A stretch of DNA of 64,000 nucleotides from Bacillus oleivorans (GTDB lineage Bacteria > Bacillota > Bacilli > Bacillales > JC228), in contig NZ_OAOP01000001.1 of the NCBI RefSeq assembly GCF_900207585.1, positions 558,001 through 622,000 on the forward strand, in the 5' to 3' direction. This document shows, piece after piece, positions 8,953-18,655 of the stretch. Below the pieces are notes generated by a model that saw only the letters and a list, made by a program, of their open reading frames with translations, was not told the DNA's origin and did not search any database. Each line of letters opens with the position of its first letter. Positions within the stretch are counted from its first letter, which is position 1. Position numbers and translations under genes: made by a program.

Positions 8953-9851
8953 TTGAAAAAATTGAGATTAGGCACTAGTGATTTGGAAGTAGGAGAGATT
9001 TCTTTAGGCTGTATGAGGATGAGTCAGCTTTCAAAAAAGGAGGCAGCCTATCTGATAGAAACAGCTTTGGAAGCGGGAATTGATTTATTCGATCATGCAG
9101 ATATTTATGGCCGTGGAAAATCAGAAGAAATTTTTGCCGAAGCAATTGAAATGGATCCCTCGGTTCGGGATAAAATGATAATTCAAACAAAATGCGGGAT
9201 TCGCCAGGGTTATTTTGATTTTTCGAAAGAACATATTCTTGATTCCGTAGAAGGCAGTCTGAAGCAGATATTTTGCTGCTTCATCGTCCGGATACATTAA
9301 TGGAACCCGAGGAAGTAGCGGAGGCTTTTTCAAAGCTAAAGCAAAGCGGGAAAGTCCGTTACTTTGGCGTTAGTAATCAGAATCCGATGCAGATAGAGCT
9401 ATTAAAAAAGTATTTGCATGAAGATTTAATTATCAATCAGCTTCAATTAAGTTTAATGCATACGCCAATGATCGATGCCGGCTTCAACGTGAACATGCTT
9501 CATGATCGCGCAGTCGTTCGCGATAATGGTGTTCTCGAATACAGCCGCTTGAATAATATCACCATTCAAGCCTGGTCTCCATTCCAACATGGGATGTTTA
9601 AAGGGGTTTTTATTGGGAATGAGCAATTTCCGGAACTAAATGATAAACTAAATGAACTTGCAGAAGCAAAGGGTGTAACAGCTTCCGCTATTGCCATCGC
9701 ATGGATTCTGCGTCATCCAGCTAAAATCCAGCCAATTGTCGGCACAATGAACGCGCAGAGATTATTAGAAATTGTGAAAGCATCAAATATAGAGTTGTCG
9801 AGAAAAGAGTGGTACGAGCTTTATCGTGCAGCGGGGAATGAGCTGCCTTAA
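8953..9851 (+). pseudogene. Aldo/keto reductase (YdhF-like), inactivated by an internal deletion
   Basis: Two reading frames together match one aldo/keto reductase of about 300 residues, resembling E. coli YdhF. The 5' part (8953-9262) has LGTSDLEVGEISLGCMRM and DLFDHADIYGRG with the catalytic Asp/Tyr. The 3' part (from about 9263) has LLLHRPDTLMEPEEV, YFGVSNQNPMQIELL and GFNVNML. At the junction, SVEGSLKQ runs into DILLLHRP, and about six residues normally between them (of RLQTDYL type) are missing with a one-base phase change. That fits a deletion of 3n+1 bases near 9260-9265. GGAGGGGG at 8937-8944 points to the TTG at 8953 as the original start. Confidence 0.8.
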
Positions 9852-9908
9852 TGGCGCCTGTTCCGAATTCTGGCGGTGCCTGGAACGCCACGGATTTTTT
9901 CACACACT

Positions 9909-9962
9909 AAAGGTAGGGAAGCCGTCGTAATTCTACGGGCTTTTCTGCCTTTATTTTTTTTG
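9909..9962 (+). terminator. Intrinsic terminator after the reductase pseudogene
   Basis: A long imperfect stem pairs AAAGGTAGGGAAGCCGT (9909-9925) with ACGGGCTTTTCTGCCTTT (9935-9952). It is followed by an eight-T run. Confidence 0.75.
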
Positions 9963-9987
9963 CATAAAAGGACGATAATTTAAAGTA

Positions 9988-10031
9988 AAAGGTGAACGTT
10001 TATTGTTTTGCATTCCTTATTGTTCGTAATT
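9988..10031 (+). promoter_or_regulatory. Putative PurR operator (two inverted PurBoxes) upstream of purT
   Basis: The right box, read on the minus strand at 10031-10019, is AATTACGAACAAT, which matches the Bacillus PurBox AWWWCCGAACWWT at 12 of 13 positions. The left box AAAGGTGAACGTT (9988-10000) is weaker but keeps the central GAAC. The two face each other 18 bp apart, close to the usual PurR arrangement. B. subtilis purT is known to belong to the PurR regulon. Confidence 0.55.
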
Positions 10032-10044
10032 TTACTTAAATACC

Positions 10045-10074
10045 TTGCTATTTACTATCCTTATACCCTATGAT
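10045..10074 (+). promoter_or_regulatory. Putative sigma-A promoter of purT
   Basis: TTGCTA (10045-10050) and TATGAT (10069-10074) are separated by 18 bp, about 35 bp before the purT start codon and just downstream of the PurBox pair. Confidence 0.5.
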
Positions 10075-10106
10075 TATAGTAAAAGACGATTTAGGAGGCT
10101 TTCGCC

Positions 10107-11279
10107 ATGTATGGAGCACCGAATAAGAAGCACGCGAAAAAACTGTTACTTTTAGGGTCAGGAGAGTTAGGGAAGGAACTGATTATTGAAGCGCAGAGAT
10201 TAGGTGTTGAAACGATTGCGGTTGATCGTTATGAAGGTGCGCCAGCGATGCAGGTCGCTCACCGATTTCATGTGATAGATATGCTCGATGAGGGACAGCT
10301 TCGATCCGTTATTGAAGCGGAAAATCCAGATATGATTGTGCCTGAGATTGAGGCGATTGCCACTGCCGCTTTAGTTGAACTAGAACAAGAGGGATATAAC
10401 GTCATCCCCACTGCTTATGCGGCTCAGCTAACGATGGATCGGGAAGGAATCAGACGGCTGGCAAGTGAGAAGCTGGGACTTCCGACCGCAAAATATGAGT
10501 TTGCCAATTCGCTAGAAGAACTAAAAGAAGCAGTTCGGTTAATAGGGCTTCCTTGTGTTATTAAACCAATCATGAGCTCTTCTGGTAAAGGGCAAATGAT
10601 TTGCAGAACGGAAGCTGACATTGAAAACTCCTGGAACGCCGCTATTAGCGGGGGACGAGCAAAGAGTGCTAGAGTCATTGTAGAGGAATTCATTAAATTT
10701 GATTCGGAGATTACACTCTTGACGGTTCGCTCGGTTTCGGGAACGATTTGTTGCCCTCCAATCGGCCATATACAACAAGATGGGGATTATATTCAATCCT
10801 GGCAGCCGCATGATATGACACCAGAGCAGATAAGGGAAGCTGAAGACATTGCGAAAAAGATTACGGATGAGCTTGGTGGCTGCGGACTTTTTGGTGTAGA
10901 GCTTTTTATTGCCCCTGATCGCATTTATTTTAGCGAAGTTTCGCCAAGACCGCACGATACGGGAATGGTTACATTGGTAACCCAAGACCAATCTGAATTT
11001 GCCCTGCATGCCCGTGCAGTTCTAGGGTTTCCGATTACAGGTGTAGAATTAGTGTCGCCAGGAGCTAGCCGTGCCATCAAAGCTAAAATCGAAAGTGATG
11101 ATTACCAAATATCCGGAATCGAGCAAGCATTATCCGTTCCCAACACACAAATCCGGATCTTTGGAAAACCGAAAACAACTGTCGGCCGCCGCATGGCCGT
11201 TGTTCTCAGCAGAGGAGAAAACGTCGACGCTGCTCTTAAACTTGCAGCAGAAGCGGGTTCAAAAATAAATATTAAGTAA
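10107..11279 (+). CDS. purT: Formate-dependent phosphoribosylglycinamide formyltransferase (GAR transformylase 2)
   Basis: PurT makes formyl-GAR from GAR, formate and ATP in de novo purine synthesis, in the cytoplasm. The 390-residue length is normal. It is an ATP-grasp enzyme: the N-terminal nucleotide-like fold starts [20 protein letters not shown], the ATP-grasp core has [16 protein letters not shown] and [19 protein letters not shown], and the metal-binding end has [22 protein letters not shown] lies upstream of the ATG. The gene is monocistronic, with a PurBox pair upstream and a GC-rich terminator downstream. Confidence 0.95.
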   Translation: MYGAPNKKHAKKLLLLGSGELGKELIIEAQRLGVETIAVDRYEGAPAMQVAHRFHVIDMLDEGQLRSVIEAENPDMIVPEIEAIATAALVELEQEGYNVIPTAYAAQLTMDREGIRRLASEKLGLPTAKYEFANSLEELKEAVRLIGLPCVIKPIMSSSGKGQMICRTEADIENSWNAAISGGRAKSARVIVEEFIKFDSEITLLTVRSVSGTICCPPIGHIQQDGDYIQSWQPHDMTPEQIREAEDIAKKITDELGGCGLFGVELFIAPDRIYFSEVSPRPHDTGMVTLVTQDQSEFALHARAVLGFPITGVELVSPGASRAIKAKIESDDYQISGIEQALSVPNTQIRIFGKPKTTVGRRMAVVLSRGENVDAALKLAAEAGSKINIK

Positions 11280-11283
11280 ACAC

Positions 11284-11315
11284 TCGGGGCGTAACAGGCA
11301 CGCCCCGGGTTTTCT
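11284..11315 (+). terminator. purT terminator overlapping a dispersed element
   Basis: CGGGGCGT (11285-11292) pairs with ACGCCCCG (11300-11307) around AACAGGC, followed by GGTTTTC. The hairpin is the head of the dispersed element, whose tail CTTGTTTCAC follows at about 11315. Confidence 0.7.
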
Positions 11316-11410
11316 TGTTTCACAGACCATGTTTCACGGGAACAACTAGGTAGTCTGCACTCTTTTTTATTTATTGGACTAGTTCATATTTACCTTATTA
11401 CGTAATGGAA

Positions 11411-11439
11411 TTGATTTTCGGTTTTTACCGTCCTATAAT
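11411..11439 (+). promoter_or_regulatory. Sigma-A promoter driving the riboswitch leader of the DegU-like gene
   Basis: TTGATT (11411-11416), a 17-bp spacer and TATAAT (11434-11439) lie about 30 bp before the cyclic-di-GMP aptamer. Confidence 0.7.
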
Positions 11440-11467
11440 ATAAAACATGTTAAGCCATGTTCGTATA

Positions 11468-11562
11468 TAAAAGAGTAAAGGGCAAACTCTCCGAAAGGTT
11501 AGGACGCAAAGCTGAGGGTCTAAGGTTAAATAACTATGATCGCCTGGCTGCCAAAATAAGGT
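11468..11562 (+). promoter_or_regulatory. Cyclic-di-GMP-I (GEMM) riboswitch upstream of the LuxR/DegU-type regulator
   Basis: The leader carries AAAGGGCAAACUCUCCGAAA, then GGACGCAAAGCUGAGGGUCU, and AUGAUCGCCUGGCUGCC, which are the conserved GEMM-I blocks in the right order and spacing. The GCCAAAA at the 3' edge of the aptamer could alternatively pair with TTTTGGC near 11579-11585, and an eight-to-nine-T run follows at about 11610-11618, so a terminator-type switch is possible. The controlled start codon lies about 90 nt after the aptamer. Confidence 0.9.
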
Positions 11563-11650
11563 AAGTTTAATTTCTATCTTTTTGGCTATTCTGTATCGTT
11601 ATGGAGTAGTTTTTTTTTGCTCAAAAAGAAAGGAAGTTAGTAAAAAGGGA

Positions 11651-12280
11651 ATGACTAGTATATCTTTGTTGAAAGAGCCATGCCTTAAAAGGTCTTGGCT
11701 CATCAGTATTTTAGAAAAACATTTCTCAGGCTATTCAATTTCAGCTTATAGTTCGACAAAAGAAAAGGAACTTTATAAAAATGTAGCAGATTTGATTATC
11801 GTTGACTTGGATACAGATGTGGACCATTTTCAACTTGTCGATTTCTATCAACGGAACGATAAAAAAATAATAGTGGAAACCTCTAATGTTAATCATGTCG
11901 ACTTATTGGAATGGTTTAAAAAAGGACTGAATGGCTATTTTTATAAGGATATGGAAGTACAGGATGCATTCAAGGCCGTTACAGCCGTTTTAAATGGGAA
12001 AACCTATGTTCACCCCGAATTAGCCACGGTTTTGCTCGAGGATTATGTCAAAATCAGGACTGAAAAAGTGAGCCGGCCAGAGGGTCTTTTGACAAAAAGG
12101 GAATGGGGAATCCTTGAGTTAATGGCAAAGGGTTATTGCAATCAAGAAATAGGAGAAATTCTACATATCTCAGAAAGAACCGTAAAAAATCACGTAAGCT
12201 CAATCCTGGCAAAACTACAAGTTCCAAACAGAACCAAAGCTGTACTCTTAGCCCAGCAAATGAGATGGATTTCTATCTAG
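11651..12280 (+). CDS. DegU/NarL-type transcriptional regulator under riboswitch control
   Basis: This is a 209-residue regulator with a receiver-like N-terminal domain (ADLIIVDLDTD supplies the possible phosphoacceptor) and a C-terminal LuxR helix-turn-helix (LTKREWGILELMAKGY, then ISERTVKNHVSSIL). The C terminus resembles DegU. The receiver is degenerate: the usual N-terminal acidic pair is absent (it begins MTSISLLKEPCLKRSW), so it may not be phosphorylated. No histidine kinase is adjacent. The ATG at 11651 is preceded by AGGAAG and AAGGGA. The cyclic-di-GMP riboswitch in its leader suggests it passes second-messenger state on to other genes. Confidence 0.8.
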   Translation: MTSISLLKEPCLKRSWLISILEKHFSGYSISAYSSTKEKELYKNVADLIIVDLDTDVDHFQLVDFYQRNDKKIIVETSNVNHVDLLEWFKKGLNGYFYKDMEVQDAFKAVTAVLNGKTYVHPELATVLLEDYVKIRTEKVSRPEGLLTKREWGILELMAKGYCNQEIGEILHISERTVKNHVSSILAKLQVPNRTKAVLLAQQMRWISI

Positions 12281-12285
12281 GCGAT

Positions 12286-12343
12286 ACACAGGGACGGTTC
12301 TTCTGTTTCAGATTAGAATGCAACATGAGAACCGTCCCTGTGT
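12286..12343. terminator. Inverted pair of GGGACGGTTCT elements between convergent genes
   Basis: The perfect 16-bp arms ACACAGGGACGGTTCT (12286-12301) and AGAACCGTCCCTGTGT (12328-12343) flank a 26-nt loop. The structure fills the space between convergent stops at 12280 and 12344, so it can act in both directions as a transcript 3' end. Confidence 0.75.
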
Positions 12344-12646
12344 TTACGACTCAATGCTAATTTCACCATCCTCGGTAATGACTAAGGTATTATAGCTTTC
12401 AAAGGTTTGCATGTTTGTAATTTCGTGTTCTTCAGGTCTAGGGCTTGCGAAGCTTTCCATGTAATGCTGATATAGTTCAGGATTTTTGACAAGGTGATAA
12501 AAATAAACCTGTTTACCATCTATCGTATCACTGCCTCTAAACAAACACTTATCGTGAAATTGCCCTTTTAGCCAGGATCTTGCTTCTTCATGATTATCGA
12601 ATTCAGGCATTTGGTCAAAGAATGACGTAATTTCGTTTGCATCCAT
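12344..12646 (-). CDS. Hypothetical protein (100 aa)
   Basis: This small acidic soluble protein has no family I recognise. It has no signal peptide or membrane segment. Visible features are EARSWLKGQFHDKCLFRGSD, YFYHLVKNPELYQHYMESF and an acidic C terminus. AAGGAG lies about 11 bases before the ATG. It converges on the DegU-like gene and appears monocistronic. Confidence 0.6.
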   Translation of the reverse strand: MDANEITSFFDQMPEFDNHEEARSWLKGQFHDKCLFRGSDTIDGKQVYFYHLVKNPELYQHYMESFASPRPEEHEITNMQTFESYNTLVITEDGEISIES

Positions 12647-13042
12647 CCCTTTGCCGACTCCTTTCCAAAGTTACGAGTTCTAATTAAAGTTACTTTATCC
12701 AATCTATGAAAAAATATGAGGCTTTCACTAGGAAACTGCCTAGCAAATAGCAGTGTGGAGTCTTTTCTGTAGGGAGAATTGAAAGGGTTTCCTTAAATTC
12801 ACTCTATAATGAAAATTGAGAATTTTTCGTATAAAAGGATGGAATTATATAATTTCATGTAGTATATTTGATTTTATTAAGGTTTTCTGTCATGTAAATA
12901 TTCTAATTTCATCAGGAGTTTGGTTATTATTCAGTGTTAAATGAAACAAGAGAACCGTCCCTCTGTTTCAAAATGGATGGTATAAAACATATAATATTGG
13001 AATAAAATTTCAGAAAATTGGGACTTTGAGAGGGGGGATAGT
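12647..13042. other. Intergenic region before opp operon 1
   Basis: It holds one reverse-oriented copy of the dispersed element (12943-12970: GAAACAAGAGAACCGTCCC, then CTCTGTTTC). A TATAAT lies near 12990 with only a weak -35, so any promoter call here is tentative. I see nothing else. Confidence 0.4.
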
Positions 13043-13969
13043 TTGGCTGGCTATATTTTTAGAAGAATTCTAGCTGGGGTTATTACTTTGTTTTTCTTGA
13101 CTACTATTACGTTTTTCCTTATGCATGCGATTCCAGGCGGGCCGTTTAGTCCTTCGGAGCAGCGGAATGTTCCGATTAGTGTGATTGAAAAGGTTGAAGA
13201 GAAGTATGGGCTGAATGAGCCATTGATTGTTCAGTACCTGAATTACTTGAAAAGCTTGGCTCAACTTGACTTAGGCATTTCGTTTAAACAGCCGGATGTC
13301 AGTGTTAATGAATTAATTGAACAAGGATTTCCTATATCCGCGAAAGTAGGAATCATAGCAATTATTGTTGCCCTGTTAGTGGGTATTCCACTAGGGATTA
13401 TTTCCGCTGTTAAGCGGGGAAAATGGGCAGATTGGCTATCTATGATTATTGCAACCATCGGAATTTCGATCCCCAACTTTGTCATCGCCGTTCTTCTCCT
13501 ATTTTTGTTCGCTGTCGTTTTAAAAATCTTACCAACGTTTGGATTAACGAGCTGGGAGCATTATATCCTGCCTGTTGCCGGTCTTTCTTTTTATCCGATT
13601 GCTTATATTGCGAGACTCATGCGTTCCAGTATGCTCGAGGTCATGCGCCAGGATTATATTCGCACCGCAAGAGCTAAGGGTGTCCATGAACTCAGTGTTC
13701 TCGGCAAACACGCATTGCGAAATGCCATCATTCCCATCATTACGTACCTCGGCCCTTTAGTGGCGATCCTTTTAACAGGAAGCTTTGTCATTGAAAGGAT
13801 CTTCTCGATTCCAGGCATTGGCCGGGATTTCGTAACGGGGATTAGCGACCGTGATTATTCGATCATTTTATCGTTAACTGTCTTTTTTGGCGCTTTGATT
13901 ATCATAGCAAATCTTATTGTCGATATTCTTTATGCTGTGATTGATCGGCGTGTCAAAATCAATGAGTAG
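13043..13969 (+). CDS. Oligopeptide ABC transporter permease (OppB-like), operon 1
   Basis: This is a 308-residue inner-membrane permease of the DppB/OppB family. It has an N-terminal helix (YIFRRILAGVITLFFLTTI), a periplasmic-type loop and five further helices. The EAA loop is ARAKGVHELSVLGKHALRNA, the contact site for the ATPases. The start is TTG at 13043 behind GAGGGGGG. It is first gene of an opp cluster in the order B-C-D-F-A, with the binding protein last. Confidence 0.92.
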   Translation: MAGYIFRRILAGVITLFFLTTITFFLMHAIPGGPFSPSEQRNVPISVIEKVEEKYGLNEPLIVQYLNYLKSLAQLDLGISFKQPDVSVNELIEQGFPISAKVGIIAIIVALLVGIPLGIISAVKRGKWADWLSMIIATIGISIPNFVIAVLLLFLFAVVLKILPTFGLTSWEHYILPVAGLSFYPIAYIARLMRSSMLEVMRQDYIRTARAKGVHELSVLGKHALRNAIIPIITYLGPLVAILLTGSFVIERIFSIPGIGRDFVTGISDRDYSIILSLTVFFGALIIIANLIVDILYAVIDRRVKINE

Positions 13970-13980
13970 GTGGTGATGAT

Positions 13981-14952
13981 GTGAGCCATATATTAAAAGT
14001 GACCAAGGATGAGCCATTCCCCAACGATCATTGGCACGATATTCCGGATGAGCTTTTTGAAAGATTAGGAGATTCGAGGAAACGCAATAATGAGGCGATT
14101 GTACGGCCACGCAAAACCTATTGGCAGGATGCCTGGTCAAGGTTTCGCAAGGATCCGCTTGCAATGATCGGGTTATGTGTTGTCATTATCATAACGCTGG
14201 CTGCGATTATTGGTCCGATGCTTTCACCGTATACATATGATGGGCAAAATTTAGGAAATGGAAATCAGGGTCCTTCTGCTGAACATTGGTTTGGGACTGA
14301 TAAGTTTGGCAGGGACATTTTTACCAGAACGCTGTATGGAGCAAGAATCAGTTTGACGATTGGGTTTGTGGCGGCTGCGATCAACATGGTAATTGGTGTC
14401 ATTTACGGGGGCATTTCCGGGTATTTTGGCGGACGGGTCGATATGATTATGATGCGGGTTGTCGATATGCTGATCGCGATTCCTGATCTCTTGTATATCA
14501 TCCTGATGATGATGTTTCTTGGGAACTCCCTGCAAAGCATCATTATTGCTTTATGTATAACATCTTGGATTGGTACGGCGCGAATTGTCAGATCACAGGT
14601 TATTACTTTAAAACATCAGGAATACGCGCTGGCTGCAAGATGTATTGGAGAGTCCAAATCGAGAATCTTATTTAGGCATTTGCTTCCGAATAGTATCGGA
14701 CCGATTATTGTGACTGTTACGTTTTTAGTGCCTTCCGCGATTTTCTCTGAAGCTTTTCTAAGCTTTTTAGGGATAGGGATTCAGGTGCCGATTGCCAGCT
14801 GGGGTACGCTCGTTAACGATGCAATCCCAACCATCTTTACTGAACCCTATCAAATGCTGTTCCCTGCATTAGCGATTAGTGTAACGATGTTTTCACTCAA
14901 TTTTATCGGTGATGGACTAAGAGATGCGCTCGATCCACGGCTAAAGAAATAG
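13981..14952 (+). CDS. Oligopeptide ABC transporter permease (OppC-like), operon 1
   Basis: This 323-residue permease is the partner of the upstream OppB-like protein. The cytoplasmic N-terminal tail is followed by a helix from about residue 60 (MIGLCVVIIITLAAIIGPML), then the DppC-type motif HWFGTDKFGRDIFTR. The EAA loop is AARCIGESKSRILFRHLLPN. The start is GTG at 13981 behind AGGTGG, 11 nt after oppB. The C terminus DGLRDALDPR is typical of the family. Confidence 0.92.
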   Translation: MSHILKVTKDEPFPNDHWHDIPDELFERLGDSRKRNNEAIVRPRKTYWQDAWSRFRKDPLAMIGLCVVIIITLAAIIGPMLSPYTYDGQNLGNGNQGPSAEHWFGTDKFGRDIFTRTLYGARISLTIGFVAAAINMVIGVIYGGISGYFGGRVDMIMMRVVDMLIAIPDLLYIILMMMFLGNSLQSIIIALCITSWIGTARIVRSQVITLKHQEYALAARCIGESKSRILFRHLLPNSIGPIIVTVTFLVPSAIFSEAFLSFLGIGIQVPIASWGTLVNDAIPTIFTEPYQMLFPALAISVTMFSLNFIGDGLRDALDPRLKK

Positions 14953-14965
14953 GGGGTGGCAGACT

Positions 14966-15964
14966 GTGAAATTACTAGAAATAGAAAATTTAAGGACGAA
15001 TTTTCACATTGATTCCGGAAAAGTTCAGGCGGTCCGGGGAATATCTTTTTATATTGATAAAGGAGAATCGATTGGGATTGTCGGAGAGTCAGGCTCGGGA
15101 AAAAGTGTTTCGATGCTCTCGGTGATGGGGCTGCTGCCTGATAACGCGACAGTTGAGGCAGATCGGATGAACTTTGAGGGTGTTGAACTCTTAGATGTCG
15201 ATCCAAAGCAAATGAGAAAGCTCCGCGGCAATGAGATTGGGATGATTTTTCAGGACCCAATGACGTCTCTAAATCCGCTTTTTACGATAGGCAATCAAAT
15301 TATGGAACCGATTCGGATTCACTTGAATGTGTCAAAAGCGGAGGCGCGGAGAAGAGCGATTGAGATTTTAAAACTCGTTGAAATACCAAGTCCGGAAAGC
15401 CGGTTAAACCAATATCCCCATGAATTTTCAGGGGGAATGAGACAAAGAGTCATGATTGCAATTGCGCTTTCGTGTAATCCCAAATTGCTGATTGCAGATG
15501 AGCCAACGACTGCTCTAGACGTAACGATCCAGGCGCAAATTTTAGACCTGATGAAAGATTTGAAAAAGAAGCTTAATACCTCGATTGTGCTGATCACCCA
15601 TGATTTGGGCGTGGTCGCGAGTATGTGTGAGCGGATTATTGTGATGTACGGCGGACAGATTGTGGAAGAGGGAACGACTCGAGAAGTTTTTTATAATCCT
15701 AAACATCCTTATACATGGGGACTGATCCGGTCCTTGCCAAAGGTTTCGACGGGAGAGAAGAAAAAACTGATTCCGATTCCGGGCAGTCCTCCCGATCTAC
15801 TGGATCCTCCGAAAGGCTGTCCTTTTGCAGCCCGCTGTGAGCACGCGATGAAAATTTGCGAATTACGTCAGCCGCTGGATACAAACGTAACGGATACGCA
15901 TCGTGTTTCCTGCTGGCTGATGCACCCTAAGGCTCCGAAAGTGGCGAAGGAGGTTGTGGTGTGA
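14966..15964 (+). CDS. Oligopeptide ABC transporter ATPase (OppD-like), operon 1
   Basis: This 332-residue ATPase energises import. Walker A is GESGSGKS, the Q-loop region is [15 protein letters not shown], the signature is FSGGMRQRV, Walker B is [12 protein letters not shown], and the H-loop His is in LITHDLG. The C-terminal OPP domain has the Cys-rich motif [11 protein letters not shown]...C...C seen in transporters with an iron-sulfur or disulfide insertion. The start is GTG at 14966, and the stop overlaps the next start by 4 nt. Confidence 0.93.
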   Translation: MKLLEIENLRTNFHIDSGKVQAVRGISFYIDKGESIGIVGESGSGKSVSMLSVMGLLPDNATVEADRMNFEGVELLDVDPKQMRKLRGNEIGMIFQDPMTSLNPLFTIGNQIMEPIRIHLNVSKAEARRRAIEILKLVEIPSPESRLNQYPHEFSGGMRQRVMIAIALSCNPKLLIADEPTTALDVTIQAQILDLMKDLKKKLNTSIVLITHDLGVVASMCERIIVMYGGQIVEEGTTREVFYNPKHPYTWGLIRSLPKVSTGEKKKLIPIPGSPPDLLDPPKGCPFAARCEHAMKICELRQPLDTNVTDTHRVSCWLMHPKAPKVAKEVVV

Positions 15965-16947
15965 TGCCGGTGGCGAGTGAGACTTTAGTAGAAGTTAAAA
16001 ACTTAAAGAAGCATTTTACCTTGACAAAGGGCTTCTTTTCTAAAAAGGCAAACGTGTTAAAAGCTGTTGATGATGTGAGTTTTTCGATTAAAAAAGGTGA
16101 AACCTTTGGTCTGGTTGGGGAATCAGGCTGCGGAAAATCAACAACAGGCCGTACTTTGCTAAAACTTTATGAACCAACCTCAGGGCACATTCTCTTTGAC
16201 AATAATCCAATTGAAAACCTGAAACATAAGGAAATGCTGCCATTCCGTAAAAAAATGCAGATGATCTTTCAGGATCCTTACGCATCATTGGATCCAAGGA
16301 TGACCGTTGCCGATATTATCGGGGACCCTTTGGACGTCCACAGAATCGCGAAGGGAAAGGAGCGGATCGATCGGATCAATGAATTAATAGAACTGGTAGG
16401 CTTAAAAAGTGACCATTTAAACCGGTATCCGCATGAGTTTTCAGGCGGACAGCGCCAGCGGATAGGAATTGCCAGAGCGCTTGCCGTTGAGCCCGAATTC
16501 ATTGTTTGTGATGAACCGATTTCCGCTTTAGATGTGTCGATTCAGGCACAGGTCGTCAATATGTTGGAGGAGCTCCAAGAGAAATTTGGTTTAACCTATT
16601 TATTTATATCACATGACTTGGCGATGGTTAGATATTTATCTCATAAAATTGGAGTCATGTATTTAGGATCCTTGGTTGAGGTCGCGGAAGCTAATGAATT
16701 GTATACGAACATGCAGCATCCGTATACAAAGGCATTGTTGTCGGCATCACTTTTACCTGATCCGGATATGGCTGAAAAAAGTGAACGAATCCGTCTCAAA
16801 GGGGATATCCCGAGTCCGGTTAATCCGCCAAGCGGCTGTGCATTCCGAACACGCTGTCCATACGCGGTGGGAGCATGCAGTGAAGAGAAGCCGCAATTAA
16901 AGGATATAGGTAATGGGCATCAGGTAGCTTGTCATGTTGTTACATAA
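15961..16947 (+). CDS. Oligopeptide ABC transporter ATPase (OppF-like), operon 1
   Basis: This is the second ATPase of the heterodimer, 328 residues. Walker A is GESGCGKST, the signature [15 protein letters not shown], Walker [13 protein letters not shown] and the H-loop is ISHDLAMV. The OPP C-terminal domain has [21 protein letters not shown] at 15947-15953 supports GTG 15961, with ATG 15964 as the alternative. It overlaps oppD by 4 nt, which implies translational coupling. Confidence 0.93.
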   Translation: MMPVASETLVEVKNLKKHFTLTKGFFSKKANVLKAVDDVSFSIKKGETFGLVGESGCGKSTTGRTLLKLYEPTSGHILFDNNPIENLKHKEMLPFRKKMQMIFQDPYASLDPRMTVADIIGDPLDVHRIAKGKERIDRINELIELVGLKSDHLNRYPHEFSGGQRQRIGIARALAVEPEFIVCDEPISALDVSIQAQVVNMLEELQEKFGLTYLFISHDLAMVRYLSHKIGVMYLGSLVEVAEANELYTNMQHPYTKALLSASLLPDPDMAEKSERIRLKGDIPSPVNPPSGCAFRTRCPYAVGACSEEKPQLKDIGNGHQVACHVVT

Positions 16948-16964
16948 GCAGTGATCATTTGGTA

Positions 16965-16990
16965 ATAACCAGTCTCATTCATCTGGTTAT
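16965..16990 (+). promoter_or_regulatory. Intercistronic stem-loop between OppF- and OppA-type genes
   Basis: ATAACCAG (16965-16972) pairs with CTGGTTAT (16983-16990). There is no T run, so it more likely protects or paces the mRNA than terminates it. Confidence 0.5.
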
Positions 16991-17022
16991 CATATAAATT
17001 TTTAAAAAATAGGGGGAAGACA

Positions 17023-18630
17023 ATGAAGAGAAAAGCTGGTTTAATCCTGACGCTGTTGCTGAGTGTTTTCGTGTTTGTAGCTTGTAGCTCTGACGAGACT
17101 AGTGAAAATTCTCAAGATGAGAAAAAGATTATTTATGCCCTGCCAGATGAACCCGAGACCTTAGATCCTACGCTAAACGTGTATTCCCGTTCATCTGTGG
17201 TCATGCAAAACCTATTTAGAGGTCTTTACACAATTGGCCCAGAGGGTGTTCCTGTCCCTTCTTTAGCAGCGGAAACGATTGTTGACGAAACAGGAACCAA
17301 GTATACTTTTAAAATCCATGAAGATGCAAAATGGAGTGACGGAGAGCCGGTTACTGCCCATGACTTCGAATATTCCTGGAAAAGGGTGTTGAACCCTGAC
17401 GTGGCTTCCGGTGCAGCTTTTGACTTGTATTATTTAAAGAATGGTCTTGCTTATAATGAAGGAAAAGTCAGTGCAGATGAGGTTGGGGTAAAAGCGGTGG
17501 ATGAGCATACGCTTGAGGTTGAGCTTGAAAATCCAACTCCATATTTCTTGAATTTGCTTTGTGCGACTTCTTATTACCCAGTCAGACAGGATGTTGTAGA
17601 GGGGGAAGAGGAATGGACGAAATCTCCGGATACATATTTAGTGACAGGTCCATTTACGCTGGTTGAAAAGAAGGCGAAGGAAAAGTACGTATTGAAGAAA
17701 AATCCAAACTATCTCAATGCGGATAATGTGAAGATTGATACACTTGAAATTGTCTTTATTGAAGCTCCAGAAGCTGAACTTGCAGCTTATATGAATGGAG
17801 AAATTGATGTTTCCGATAACCTGAGTGCTGAAGCGATGGCTCAGTATAAAGATTCCCCAGAGTATACGGTTTCACCGCGGATTGGAACCTATTATTTTGA
17901 TATTAACGTCACGAAAGAGCCTTTTGATGACCCGCAGGTAAGAAAGGCATTTGGAATCTCAATCAACCGTCAGCAAATCATAGAAAATGTGATGCAATCT
18001 ACCGAAAAACCAGCCTACGGATTTGTTCCATACGGAATGCCGCATGGTGTTCAAACCGATCAGGAATACCGGGATGTCGTCGGAAACCTATTTGAAGAAG
18101 ATGCAGAAGAAGCAAAACGATTACTGGCAGAAGCGGGATACCCTAATGGGGAAGGATTGCCTGAAATTGAACTCCTGACAATGGCCAGTCAAACTGATAA
18201 GGATATCGCTCAAGCGATCCAAAGTATGTGGAAGGAAAACCTTGGTGTTGAAGTCAGCATCCGTACAATGGAATCTAAAGTCTACTGGGATGAACTGTCA
18301 AACGGTAACTTTATGATCGCCCGCGATGGCTGGACGGGTGACTACCTCGACCCAATGACAAACTTAACCTTGTTTGAATCGGTTAACACAGCCGATGACA
18401 CACGCTGGGTCAACGAAGAGTATGATGCCTTATTACAAGAAAACAGGGAAATTCTAGATCAGCAAAAGCGGATGGACAACTACGCCAAAGCCGAAAAAAT
18501 CCTAATGGATGAAATGTCTGTCATCCCGCTCTACTTCTACGAAGACTCCTTCCTCGTCAAACCGCATGTCAAAGGAGTCCTCAAAAACTACATCGGCCAC
18601 ACATACTTCGAGTATGCGGATGTAGAGTAG
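17023..18630 (+). CDS. Oligopeptide-binding lipoprotein (OppA-like), operon 1
   Basis: This is a 535-residue solute-binding protein of SBP family 5, anchored by a lipid-modified Cys: the signal peptide MKRKAGLILTLLLSVFVFVA is followed by CSSDE. Family motifs are DPETLDPTL-like LPDEPETLDPTLNVYSR, the SDGEPVTAHDFEYSWKRVL segment and RKAFGISINRQQI. It captures extracellular peptides and passes them to the B/C permeases. It is last gene in the operon, which is unusual because binding proteins are often first. A tandem repeat and a terminator follow. Confidence 0.93.
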   Translation: MKRKAGLILTLLLSVFVFVACSSDETSENSQDEKKIIYALPDEPETLDPTLNVYSRSSVVMQNLFRGLYTIGPEGVPVPSLAAETIVDETGTKYTFKIHEDAKWSDGEPVTAHDFEYSWKRVLNPDVASGAAFDLYYLKNGLAYNEGKVSADEVGVKAVDEHTLEVELENPTPYFLNLLCATSYYPVRQDVVEGEEEWTKSPDTYLVTGPFTLVEKKAKEKYVLKKNPNYLNADNVKIDTLEIVFIEAPEAELAAYMNGEIDVSDNLSAEAMAQYKDSPEYTVSPRIGTYYFDINVTKEPFDDPQVRKAFGISINRQQIIENVMQSTEKPAYGFVPYGMPHGVQTDQEYRDVVGNLFEEDAEEAKRLLAEAGYPNGEGLPEIELLTMASQTDKDIAQAIQSMWKENLGVEVSIRTMESKVYWDELSNGNFMIARDGWTGDYLDPMTNLTLFESVNTADDTRWVNEEYDALLQENREILDQQKRMDNYAKAEKILMDEMSVIPLYFYEDSFLVKPHVKGVLKNYIGHTYFEYADVE

Positions 18631-18655
18631 GGTCCTGTTACGCCGCGGATTTTTT

